64,000 nucleotides of DNA, taken from the NCBI RefSeq assembly GCF_007713735.2, contig NZ_VMNW02000001.1, positions 124,001-188,000 on the forward strand, in the 5' to 3' direction. Positions within the stretch are counted from its first letter, which is position 1, and every line of letters begins with the position of its first letter. The translations under genes were made by a program, and so were the position numbers. Source of the stretch: Amycolatopsis acidicola (GTDB lineage Bacteria > Actinomycetota > Actinomycetes > Mycobacteriales > Pseudonocardiaceae). The notes below the pieces were generated by a model, which was not told the DNA's origin, made no database searches, and worked only from the letters and a program-made list of their open reading frames with translations. Below, piece after piece: positions 24,512 to 32,368 of the stretch.

Positions 24512-25813
24512 ATGGGCTCAGCTCGGATCGTCGTGATCGGGACCGGATACGTCGGACTGACCACCGGGGCCTGCCTTGCCGGCCTCGGCCACCAGGTGAC
24601 CTGCGTGGACGTGGATCGGGTCAAGGTGGCCAGACTCGCCGCCGGTCAGGTGGACATCCTCGAACCCGGCCTGGAGGAACTGGTTTCGCGCGGGCTGAGC
24701 AACGGACGGCTGCGTTTCGTCGTCGGTTCGCGGGAAGCCGTCGCCGACGCGCAGGCCGTGTTCCTCTGCGTGCCGACGCCGATGGGCGCGGGCGGCGCCG
24801 CGGACCTTCGCGCGGTCGAGGCGGTCATCGACGAAATCTCCGGAACAGTGCCCGCGGGCTGCTCCGTGATCACCAAGTCGACCGTGCCGGTCGGTACCGC
24901 GCAGCGCATCCGCGACCTGCTCGGCCGCCGCGACGTTCCGGTGGTGGCGAACCCCGAGTTCCTGCGCGAAGGCACCGCGGTCAGCGACTTCCTGAACCCG
25001 GACCGGATCGTGGTCGGCTCGGACGACCAGCCCGCCGCGGCCTGGGTCGCCGGGCTCTACGCCGACCTCGCCGCGCCGAGCGTGGTCACCGACGCGGCCA
25101 GCGCGGAGCTGGTGAAGTACGCGGCGAACTGCTTCCTCGCGATGAAACTGTCCTATGTGAACGCTGTCGCCGAACTCTGCGAGCGGCTCGGCGCGGACAT
25201 CGAGTCGGTCACCGACGGGATGGGGTACGACCGCCGGATCGGCCGCGCGTTCCTCAAGCCCGGCCCCGGCTGGGGCGGTTCCTGCCTGCCCAAGGACACG
25301 CACGCGCTGGTGCAGGTCGCGGAGTCGGTCGGTTTCGACTTCTCCCTGCTGTCGGCGGCGATCCAGGAGAACATCGCGCAGCGGGACCGGATCGTCGCGA
25401 AGATCGCGGGCGCGGTCGGCGGCACGCTGGCCGGCACCCGGATCGGCGTGCTGGGCCTGGCTTTCAAGGCGGGCACGAACGACCTGCGCGACTCACCGGC
25501 GCTGTCGGTCACCGCGATGCTCGCCGCGCACGGCGCCGAGGTGACCGCCTACGACCCGGCGGTCGGCGGCGAGCAGCCGGGAATGCGCATCGTGGACGAC
25601 CCGTACCAGGTCGCGAAGGGCGCCGACGCGATCGTCGTGCTGACCGAATGGGCCGAGTTCTCGAGGCTCGACTGGACCTACGTCGCCGACCTGATGCACG
25701 GCGACGCGGTGGTCGACACCCGGAATCTCCTTGACCCGCAAGCGATCCTGAACGCAGGGCTGTGCTGGCTCGGCCTCGGCCGCCCGCGAAGGCACGCCCG
25801 CGCGAACGCCTAG
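24512..25813 (+). CDS. ugd: UDP-glucose 6-dehydrogenase
   Basis: A 433-residue NAD-dependent enzyme. The N-terminal Rossmann loop is VVIGTGYVGLTTGACLA; PTPMGAGGAADLRAVEAV and VITKSTVPVGTA follow; the central helix has EFLREGTAVSDF; the catalytic Cys is in GWGGSCLPKDTHALV near residue 260; GLAFKAGTNDLRDSPAL starts the C-terminal domain. It makes UDP-glucuronate for surface polysaccharides or glycosylation. The glycosyltransferase cluster at 33-37 kb is a possible but unproven consumer. No ribosome site is visible before the ATG; CACCGT six bases upstream may be a leaderless -10. Confidence 0.95.
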   Translation: MGSARIVVIGTGYVGLTTGACLAGLGHQVTCVDVDRVKVARLAAGQVDILEPGLEELVSRGLSNGRLRFVVGSREAVADAQAVFLCVPTPMGAGGAADLRAVEAVIDEISGTVPAGCSVITKSTVPVGTAQRIRDLLGRRDVPVVANPEFLREGTAVSDFLNPDRIVVGSDDQPAAAWVAGLYADLAAPSVVTDAASAELVKYAANCFLAMKLSYVNAVAELCERLGADIESVTDGMGYDRRIGRAFLKPGPGWGGSCLPKDTHALVQVAESVGFDFSLLSAAIQENIAQRDRIVAKIAGAVGGTLAGTRIGVLGLAFKAGTNDLRDSPALSVTAMLAAHGAEVTAYDPAVGGEQPGMRIVDDPYQVAKGADAIVVLTEWAEFSRLDWTYVADLMHGDAVVDTRNLLDPQAILNAGLCWLGLGRPRRHARANA

Positions 25814-26682
25814 CGCTGCCACAACCAGAACTCGATGCCCTGATCGTCCACGCATTCGGCGCTCAGCCCGTACGGGAACCGCTCGATTTCCCCTGCTGTG
25901 CCACCGAGTTCGCGGACGCGACCGAGCGCGGCTTCGAGATCGTCCACCGCATACATCATCTTCCAGCCGATCTGACGACCCGGGCCGCCCCAGAGGCCGC
26001 CCATCATGCCCGCACCCTCGACACCCCAGCCGTTTTCGACGTGTCCCGGCGAGAACTGCCAGCCGAGAACGCCGCCGTAGAAGGATTTCGCGGCTTCGGC
26101 GTCAGGAACCTGGAAGGTGAAGTACCCGGCCTCGCCGTGCCGCGGACCGGCCTGCCCGCCGCTGCGCGCAGGCGCCTGCGTGACCAGCCAGCGCTGGCCG
26201 AACGGGTCGCGGATCGTGCCGCCGCGGCCGTGCCCGCTGTCCTGCACCGGGCGGATCAGCTCGGCGCCCCGCGCCACGGCGCGTTCCACCGAACCGTCCA
26301 CATCGGACACTTCGACCCGGATGGACGCGCCGCCGGGCGAGGCGACGTGCCCGATCTCCTCGAACTCCTCGGCCAGCATCAGCACGGTGTCGCCGATGGC
26401 CAGTTCGGCGTGCCCGATCCGGCCGTCCGGCATCAGGATCGGATCGCCGCGGCGGGCCGCGCCGAACACTTCGACGTAGAAGTCCAGCGCCCGCCGCGCG
26501 TCGGAAACGGCGAGATACGGGGTCAGGGAACGAAGTTCGGCCTGTGCGGGGGTTTCGGTGGTGGTCATCTCTTCTCCCATCAGCACGGCGCGACGCAACC
26601 GCTCGCGCAGTTCGGCGGCGAACCGCGGGTCCGGGTCGGCCGGGCGCACCGGTGCGCGGAGGGCATCCAGTGGATCAGTCAC
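25810..26682 (-). CDS. Two-domain VOC (glyoxalase-like) protein coupled to ECF sigma factor
   Basis: A 290-residue protein starting at GTG 26682, which overlaps the sigma-factor stop in GTGACTGA. About 45 N-terminal residues (DPLDALRAPVRPADPDPRFA, then an Arg-rich helix) precede two VOC modules: PYLAVSDARRALDFYVEVFG (about 57-165) and GYFTFQVPDAEAAKSFYGGV (about 180-288). Metal residues of true glyoxalase I are not all evident, so an enzymatic role is uncertain; related proteins bind antibiotics or small metabolites. The coupling suggests it modulates or serves the sigma factor. It converges with ugd, with stops overlapping by 4 bp. Confidence 0.85.
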   Translation of the reverse strand: MTDPLDALRAPVRPADPDPRFAAELRERLRRAVLMGEEMTTTETPAQAELRSLTPYLAVSDARRALDFYVEVFGAARRGDPILMPDGRIGHAELAIGDTVLMLAEEFEEIGHVASPGGASIRVEVSDVDGSVERAVARGAELIRPVQDSGHGRGGTIRDPFGQRWLVTQAPARSGGQAGPRHGEAGYFTFQVPDAEAAKSFYGGVLGWQFSPGHVENGWGVEGAGMMGGLWGGPGRQIGWKMMYAVDDLEAALGRVRELGGTAGEIERFPYGLSAECVDDQGIEFWLWQR

Positions 26683-27190
26683 GACGGCCCTCCTTCTGCT
26701 GGTAGACGGTGCGGAATGCGGCCTTGGCGCGGACGAGCAGCGCTTCGGTGGCGTGCACGGTGCGGCCGAGCAGCTGCGCGACTTCGGCGACCCGCAGGCC
26801 GTCGAGGTAGCGCAACGTGAGAGCGGCCCGGTGGTGCGCGCCGAGTTCGGCGAGCACCTCTCGGGCCAGCAACGCGTCCACTTCCTCGTCCCACGGGTCG
26901 ACGGACTTGGCCTCGTGGACCAGCCGCAGTCCGCGCTCCTCCCGTTCACGCCTGCGCCAGTGGTCGACCAGCTTGTGCCGCGCGACCCCGATCAGCCAGG
27001 GGGTGCTCACCGGCGCTTTTTCGTTCCGGCAGGCGGACACCGCGCCGAGGAAGGTCTCGGAAGTCAGGTCTTCCGCGACGCTGCGGCTGCCGCACCGGGA
27101 CAGCAGGTAGCCGTACACCTCCGGCAGCGCCGTCTCGTACAGTTCGAGCAGCGCGAATGCCGGGTCCGGTCGTACCCGCGGTTCGCTCAC
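26675..27190 (-). CDS. ECF-type RNA polymerase sigma factor
   Basis: A 171-residue sigma factor with GTG start. Region 2 is visible in GYLLSRCGSRSVAEDLTSETFLGAV and TPWLIGVARHKLVDHWRRR; region 4 in LGAHHRAALTLRYLDGLRVAEVAQLLGRTVHATEALLVRAKAAF. No anti-sigma gene follows; the next gene is the overlapping VOC protein, a pairing seen in other actinomycetes. The target promoters cannot be inferred. Confidence 0.93.
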   Translation of the reverse strand: MSEPRVRPDPAFALLELYETALPEVYGYLLSRCGSRSVAEDLTSETFLGAVSACRNEKAPVSTPWLIGVARHKLVDHWRRREREERGLRLVHEAKSVDPWDEEVDALLAREVLAELGAHHRAALTLRYLDGLRVAEVAQLLGRTVHATEALLVRAKAAFRTVYQQKEGRRD

Positions 27191-27238
27191 ATCCCTATCG
27201 TCGTCCGGGAGCCCGGTTTTCCGACGGGTGAATTTCGG

Positions 27239-28645
27239 TCAGCCGCGCGGGTCGGGCAGCCGCGTGGCGGCGAGCGCGATCCCGGCGAGCAGCACGGCCT
27301 GCGTGATCATGACGATGACCAGCGCGTGCTCCGTTCCGGACATCGCCAGCGTCGCGAACAGCGTGCCCAGTGTCGCGACGCCCAACGCCAGCGATGTCTG
27401 CTGCGTGGTGGTCAGCATCCCGCTGCCCGCGCCGGCGTTTTCGGTGGGCACGCGCGACAGGATCACGCGGAACAGCGTCGGCGCCGCGAGCCCCTGACCG
27501 GCGCCGAAGACCAGTGTGCCGGGCGCGAGCGCGAGGGCGTCCAGCGCGGGCCATTCCGCCAGCACTGTGCCGATGAGGATGAGCAGGCCGAGCAGTTGCA
27601 CGCTCGCGCCGAGCACGATCGTGCGCGTCCCGAGTCGCTGCACGATCCGGCTGCTGAGCAGTGACATGACCAGGAACGCCACGGCGAGCGGGGTCAGCGC
27701 GAGCCCGGAGCCGAGCGGGCCGAGGCCGAGCCCGTCCTGCAAGGCCAGCGCGTAGACGAACAGGAAACCGCCGAAGACCAGGAAAAACGGCACGGCGATG
27801 GCGAGCCCGCGCCGCATGCTCGGCACGTGTAGCACCGACATCGGCAGCAAGGGGGTGATGCCGCGCGACTCCAGCCGCCGCTCGACGACCACGAAAGCGA
27901 TTGCCAGGAACGGAAGGGCGGCCAGCGCGAGCCAGCACCACACCGGCCAGCCGAGCGCGCGGCCCTCCATCAGTGGCACGAGCAGTGACAGCAGGGTCAG
28001 GCCGAACAACGCGGTGCCCAGCCGGTCCACACGGAGCGGGTCGTTCGCCCTCGTTTCGGGGAGCGTGCGCCGGGCCAGCACCACGCCGAGCAGCCCGAAC
28101 GGCACGTTGATCAGGAAGATCGGGCGCCAGCCGGTGCCCGCGATGTCGGCCGAGACGAGGACGCCGCCGAGCAGCTGACCGATCACCATCGCGATGCCGC
28201 CGGTGGCGCCGTAGTAGCCGAGCATCCGCGAGCGTCGCTCGCCCGCGGTCGTGGCCTGGATGATCGAGAGGACCTGCGGCACCATCAGCGCGGCGGCCGC
28301 GCCCTGCGCGATCCTGGCGAGCACGAGCACGGTGGCGTTCGGGGCGAGTCCGCAGATGAGCGAGGTCAGCGTGAACGCCGACATGCCGGCGATGAACAGC
28401 CGCCGCCTGCCGAAGGCGTCGCCGAGCCTCCCGCCGACGACGAGCAGCAGCCCGAAGGCTATGCCGTACCCGGCGACGATCCATTCCAGGGTGGCGGTGG
28501 AGGCGTGCAGGTCGGCATCGATCGTGGGGAGGGCGACGTTGACGATGAAGTAGTCGATGGGCGCGAGCGCGGCACCCAGCAGGACAGTGCCGAGCCCGGC
28601 TCCGGTGAGTCCCCGGGTCGCGGGGGCCTCGAGCGTGGTGGTCAT
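27239..28645 (-). CDS. DHA2-family MFS drug exporter
   Basis: A 468-residue, 14-span EmrB/QacA-like exporter. Motif C-like LAPIDYFIVNVALPTI at TM1, motif A GGRLGDAFGRRRLFIAG after TM2, and GATGGIAMVIGQLLGGVL in TM5 are characteristic. The ATG at 28645 is chosen since upstream codons lie inside the operator region. It diverges from the MmyB-like regulator gene, and three CCAGGTA boxes lie between them, so the regulator probably controls export of the compound it binds. Confidence 0.92.
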   Translation of the reverse strand: MTTTLEAPATRGLTGAGLGTVLLGAALAPIDYFIVNVALPTIDADLHASTATLEWIVAGYGIAFGLLLVVGGRLGDAFGRRRLFIAGMSAFTLTSLICGLAPNATVLVLARIAQGAAAALMVPQVLSIIQATTAGERRSRMLGYYGATGGIAMVIGQLLGGVLVSADIAGTGWRPIFLINVPFGLLGVVLARRTLPETRANDPLRVDRLGTALFGLTLLSLLVPLMEGRALGWPVWCWLALAALPFLAIAFVVVERRLESRGITPLLPMSVLHVPSMRRGLAIAVPFFLVFGGFLFVYALALQDGLGLGPLGSGLALTPLAVAFLVMSLLSSRIVQRLGTRTIVLGASVQLLGLLILIGTVLAEWPALDALALAPGTLVFGAGQGLAAPTLFRVILSRVPTENAGAGSGMLTTTQQTSLALGVATLGTLFATLAMSGTEHALVIVMITQAVLLAGIALAATRLPDPRG

Positions 28646-28671
28646 GACTACCACGCTCGGCCGACAGCGAT

Positions 28672-28714
28672 CCAGGTACCAGAGCGTGTTTATCCAGGTA
28701 TCAGCACTACCTGG
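28672..28714. promoter_or_regulatory. Three CCAGGTA boxes between exporter and regulator
   Basis: CCAGGTA at 28672-28678 and 28694-28700 are direct repeats exactly 22 bp (two helical turns) apart; TACCTGG at 28708-28714 is inverted relative to the second with a 7-bp spacer. This is the likely operator of the MmyB-like regulator, placed across the exporter promoter. Confidence 0.6.
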
Positions 28715-28746
28715 TACCACGTTGCGGGCGCTGGCATCGTGGAACC

Positions 28747-29562
28747 GTGAACACTCCTGTCCTCCGTCGCGAACTGGCCGAGTTCCTGCGCAGCCGGCGG
28801 GAACGCATCACGCCCGACCAGGTGGGCCTGCCGAATGTGGGCCGGCGCCGCACCCCCGGCCTGCGGCGCGAGGAGGTCGCGCAGCTGGCGGGTGTCGGGG
28901 TCACTTGGTACACGTGGCTGGAGCAGGGGCGCGACATCCACGCGTCGGAGCAGGTGCTGACGGCGATCGCCGGGACGCTTCGGATGGATCCGTACGAGCG
29001 CGGCCACCTGTTCACGCTGGCCGGGAGCCCGGAACCACCGGCGGAGAAGGAATGCCGGGCGATCCCGGACGCGATCCACACGATGCTGGCCAAACTGGAG
29101 CCCTTCCCGGCGGCGGTCCACAACGCGCGTTCGGACATCCTGGCGTACAACCGCGGCTACAACTGGCTGATGGATGTGGACGCGCTGCCGTTCGAAGAGC
29201 GCAACACGATCCTGCAGGCGTTCACGAATCCACAGTGGGCGAGCCGGCTCGCCGAATGGCCGGAAAGCGCGCCGCGAGTGGTCGCCCAACTGCGCGCGTC
29301 GATGGCCGCCCACGTCACCGAGCCGAGCTGGAAAACGCTGGTCAAACGCCTGCGCCAGGCCTCGCCGCTGTTCGAGCAACTGTGGACCCAGCACGACATC
29401 CAACCGATCCGCAACCTCACGAAACGCTTCGTGCACCCCGAGGCCGGACTGCTGAGCTTCGACTACACGCACCTCTGGTTCGGCCCCACCTCAGAAATCC
29501 GCATGACGACGTACACCCCCGCCGACGACGAGACGGCGTCGAAGATCGCGGCGCTGCCCTGA
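28747..29562 (+). CDS. XRE/MmyB-like transcriptional regulator
   Basis: A 271-residue regulator. The N-terminal HTH includes LRSRRERITPDQVGLPNVGRR and TPGLRREEVAQLAGVGVTWYTWLEQGR (about 15-70). The C-terminal MmyB-type ligand domain contains AVHNARSDILAYNRGYNWLM and FVHPEAGLLSFDYTHLW, the fatty-acid-pocket region of the family. GTG start; CATCGT six bases upstream may be a leaderless -10. Divergent from the exporter. A decayed copy of the same kind of gene pair lies at 58 kb. Confidence 0.93.
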   Translation: MNTPVLRRELAEFLRSRRERITPDQVGLPNVGRRRTPGLRREEVAQLAGVGVTWYTWLEQGRDIHASEQVLTAIAGTLRMDPYERGHLFTLAGSPEPPAEKECRAIPDAIHTMLAKLEPFPAAVHNARSDILAYNRGYNWLMDVDALPFEERNTILQAFTNPQWASRLAEWPESAPRVVAQLRASMAAHVTEPSWKTLVKRLRQASPLFEQLWTQHDIQPIRNLTKRFVHPEAGLLSFDYTHLWFGPTSEIRMTTYTPADDETASKIAALP

Positions 29563-29583
29563 CTGCCATGACCGCCACCTCGG

Positions 29584-29619
29584 TTGCGGATATTGCGATT
29601 ATTGCGGATAATGCGTTTG
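29584..29619 (+). promoter_or_regulatory. Promoter overlapping 9-bp iterons of the antitoxin gene
   Basis: Four tandem 9-mers: TTGCGGATA, TTGCGATTA, TTGCGGATA, ATGCGTTTG. TTGCGG (29584-29589) and GATAAT (29607-29612) are a -35/-10 pair with a 17-bp spacer, so a protein binding the repeats would repress. This fits autoregulation by the antitoxin. Confidence 0.65.
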
Positions 29620-29646
29620 TCGGTGAAGTCGACCAGTGGAGGGCTG

Positions 29647-30102
29647 ATGACAACGTGCACCGTTGACCAGGTCACCCCGGGACCGGCCGACATCGACAGC
29701 GCGCATGAGGCGCTCCCGCACATCAAGGCGTACCTCGCGCAGCACAGCCAGGAAACCGTCCGGCTGGTCGTCGATGATGACCAGGACGAGGCGCTCGAGG
29801 TGCCCCGGCCTGCCGTCGAACTGCTGGCCCGGATACTGGCGCATATGGCAGCAGGGGAGAGCGTCTCGCTCGTCCCCACGCACGCGGAGCTGACCACCCA
29901 GCAAGCAGCGGATCTGCTGCACGTCTCCAGGCCGTTCCTCATCGGCCTGCTCGAAGCGGGGGAGATCGAGTACCGGACCGTGGGCAAGCACCGTCGCGTC
30001 AAGGTCGAGTCGCTGAGGCAGTACCTGCGCGCGGACGACCGTCGACGTCGCGACGCCGCTGATGAGCTTTCGGCTTTGAGTCAGGAGATGGGGCTGACCT
30101 GA
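29647..30102 (+). CDS. Antitoxin with excisionase/MerR-type HTH
   Basis: A 151-residue protein. The C-terminal half holds a winged-HTH of the excisionase type: LTTQQAADLLHVSRPFLIGLLEAGEIEYRTVGKHRRVK (written here in parts as residues about 82-120), ending with basic helices. The N-terminal half is acidic (DDDQDEALEVP) and could wrap a toxin. GGAGG lies four bases before the ATG. It is followed immediately by a broken PIN toxin gene, so it looks like the surviving half of a toxin-antitoxin pair. Confidence 0.8.
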   Translation: MTTCTVDQVTPGPADIDSAHEALPHIKAYLAQHSQETVRLVVDDDQDEALEVPRPAVELLARILAHMAAGESVSLVPTHAELTTQQAADLLHVSRPFLIGLLEAGEIEYRTVGKHRRVKVESLRQYLRADDRRRRDAADELSALSQEMGLT

Positions 30103-30468
30103 GCAGCGGCCTTCGTTGTTGTCTACGACGCGAATGTGCTCTACCCGAATGCCCTGCGTGATCTGCTGATCCGGATCGCGCAGGGCAGATCGGTCCGGGC
30201 GAAGTGGACCGAGGAAATCCTGGACGAGACGTTCCGCAGTCTCAAGGAGAAGCGGCCCGATCTTGATCCGGACAAACTCGACCGAACCCGCCGCTTGATG
30301 AACTCCGCGGTCCGTGACTGTCTGGTCACCGGCTACGAGCCGCTCGTGCCCATGCTCGAACTGCCGGACGCCGACGCTCGGCGCGACCCGCCGACCACTG
30401 TGGGCGACGTGCTGTCCGAACTCGAACGCAACGGACTGCTCGAATCCGCCGCGGCGCTGCGCACCTGA
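30103..30468 (+). pseudogene. Degraded PIN-domain toxin
   Basis: The frame directly after the antitoxin TGA encodes FVVVYDANVLYPNALRDLL, the start of a VapC-like PIN domain, but no ATG, GTG or TTG precedes the catalytic Asp; the first start codon is GTG 30136, after the DxN motif. Further on, LPDAD jumps straight to DPPTTVGDVLSELERNGLL, the normal C-terminal tail; the expected segment with the DRHVLAAA and N-L-x-D-F-P acidic residues (about 70 residues) is absent. With a lost start and an internal deletion the protein (about 110 instead of about 190 residues) cannot form the active site. Family lengths are from memory. Confidence 0.7.
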
Positions 30469-30574
30469 CTCCACGCACCAGACTGCTCGAACCCGCGGCG
30501 CTGCCGCGCACATAACGCAGCCGTCGTAATCCAACAGTCGCTTTTCGACGGACGCGCGGGGCTCTCGTGTGACG

Positions 30575-30580
30575 TAGCTT
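30575..30580 (+). promoter_or_regulatory. -10 hexamer TAGCTT, leaderless start
   Basis: TAGCTT ends seven bases before the GTG at 30588; no Shine-Dalgarno sequence is visible. Confidence 0.45.
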
Positions 30581-30587
30581 TTCAGGC

Positions 30588-31706
30588 GTGTGGCGAGAAA
30601 ACGGGCGCGGGCCAGGTCTCGTGGACGTGCTGATCACGGCCGTCCCGCTGGTTTTCGTGCTCGCGGTGACGACCGTCGCGGCGCATTTTCAGCCTGGGCG
30701 TCACCCGCTGGACGCGCTCGGCTACGGGTGGCTCGTGCTCGCGGCGTTGCCGTTGCTGCTGTCCCGCCGCTTCCCGCTGCCCGTTTTCGTCCTGGTCGCG
30801 GGGCTGACCTGGGCCTACTACTGGTCCGGCTACCCGGGCGGCCCCGCCGCCGTGCTGCCGACCATCGCGCTGTTCACGCTCACCCGCCTCCGCGGCCCGC
30901 TCCAGGCGGGCATCGCCGGGGCGGCCGTCCTGCTCGCCGGGCTCGGCGTGCTCCTGGCCACCGGCAGCACGATCGCCCTCGACGGCCGGGTCGGGTTCTT
31001 CCTCGTGTGGCTGATCGCCGTCCTCGGCATCGGCACGGCGGTCCGCAACCGCGTCGCGGCGATCCACGCCGCGCGCGAGAGCGCCGCCGAGCATCAGCAC
31101 CGGATGGCCGAGGTCGAACGCCTCCGCATCGCCCGCGAGGTGCACGACGTGGTCGCGCACAGCCTCGCCATGATCAACGTGCAGGCCGGGGTCGCCGCGC
31201 ACGTCGCGGACCGGCGGCCCGAGCAGGCGGTCGAGGCGCTGCTCGCGATCAAGGAAGCGAGCGCCGCCGCGTTGGCCGATCTGCGCGCCACGGTCACGGT
31301 CCTGCGCTCCGGCCAGGGCCTCGGGCCCGCCCCGAGCCTGCGGCAGCTCGACGAGCTGGTCGAGCACACCCGCGCGACCGGGATCGACGTCCGCGTGCAC
31401 GGTTCGCCGGGCGAGCTGCCCGCCCCGGTGGACGCCGCGGCGTACCGCATCCTGCAGGAGTCGCTGACCAACGTCGTGCGCCACGCGAACCAGCCCACCG
31501 CCGTGACCATCCACTTAGGACGGAAGAGCGACACCTTCCGCCTCGTGGTGCGCGACAACGGGCGCGGCGCCGTGGAACCCAGGGCGGGCAACGGTTTGCG
31601 CGGTATGTGCGAACGGGCCACGGCGCTCGGCGGCGAGGTGACCGCCCACCCGCTGCCCGACGGCTTCGAGGTCCTGGCCGAACTGCCCATCGAGGGGGAA
31701 CGATGA
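30588..31706 (+). CDS. NarL-type sensor histidine kinase
   Basis: A 372-residue membrane kinase with four to five N-terminal spans and no large external loop, so it likely senses within the membrane. The HisKA_3 site is IAREVHDVVAHSLAMINVQ near residue 185 with the phospho-His in EVHD. The ATPase domain carries RILQESLTNVVRHA and VVRDNGRGAVEP, then GNGLRGMCERATALGG. It overlaps the response-regulator gene (ATGA). GTG start. Confidence 0.93.
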   Translation: MWRENGRGPGLVDVLITAVPLVFVLAVTTVAAHFQPGRHPLDALGYGWLVLAALPLLLSRRFPLPVFVLVAGLTWAYYWSGYPGGPAAVLPTIALFTLTRLRGPLQAGIAGAAVLLAGLGVLLATGSTIALDGRVGFFLVWLIAVLGIGTAVRNRVAAIHAARESAAEHQHRMAEVERLRIAREVHDVVAHSLAMINVQAGVAAHVADRRPEQAVEALLAIKEASAAALADLRATVTVLRSGQGLGPAPSLRQLDELVEHTRATGIDVRVHGSPGELPAPVDAAAYRILQESLTNVVRHANQPTAVTIHLGRKSDTFRLVVRDNGRGAVEPRAGNGLRGMCERATALGGEVTAHPLPDGFEVLAELPIEGER

Positions 31707-32368
31707 CGATCCGCGTGGTGCTCGCCGACGACCAGGCCCTGGTGCGCGCCGGGTTCCGCGTGCTGCTCGAGACCGAGGACGGTTTCGAGGTCTGTGGCGA
31801 AGCCGGAGACGGCGCCGAAGCGGTGGCACTCGCCAGGCAGCACAAGCCCGACGTCGTCGTGATGGACGTCCGGATGCCCGGCGTGGACGGGCTCGAAGCC
31901 ACCCGCCGGATCACCGCCGACGAACAACTCGCCGCGGTGAAGGTGCTGGTGCTGACCACTTTCGACGTCGACGAGTACGTCTACGACGCCCTGCGCGCCG
32001 GCGCCAGCGGCTTCCTGCTCAAGGACACCGACCCCGTCGAACTGCTACGGGCGCTCCGGGTGGTCGCGGCGGGGGAGGCCCTGCTCGCCCCGACGGTGAC
32101 GCGCAGGCTGATCGCGGAGTTCGTTGGGCGACCGGAAAACCGGCGCGTCCACGCCGGCGCGGTCACGCAGGTCACCGAACGCGAACGCGAGGTCCTCGCG
32201 CTGGTCGCGGGCGGGCTTTCCAACGACGAGATCGCCGCGCACCTGGTGATTTCCACGGCCACGGCGCGGACGCACGTCAGCCGGATCATGACCAAGGTCG
32301 GTGCGCGGGACCGGGCGCAACTGGTCGTTCTCGCCTACGAATCCGGGCTCGTCGTGCCGGGCGGATGA
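31703..32368 (+). CDS. NarL/FixJ-family response regulator
   Basis: A 221-residue regulator. The receiver has VVLADDQALVRAGFRVLLE, phospho-Asp in VVVMDVRMPGVDGLE near residue 54 and the Lys in FLLKDTDP. The LuxR HTH is VTEREREVLALVAGGLSNDEIA through VISTATARTHVSRIMTKVGARDRAQ. Coupled by ATGA to its kinase. Its last 324 bp are antisense to the C-terminal frame of the acyltransferase gene. Confidence 0.95.
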   Translation: MTIRVVLADDQALVRAGFRVLLETEDGFEVCGEAGDGAEAVALARQHKPDVVVMDVRMPGVDGLEATRRITADEQLAAVKVLVLTTFDVDEYVYDALRAGASGFLLKDTDPVELLRALRVVAAGEALLAPTVTRRLIAEFVGRPENRRVHAGAVTQVTEREREVLALVAGGLSNDEIAAHLVISTATARTHVSRIMTKVGARDRAQLVVLAYESGLVVPGG

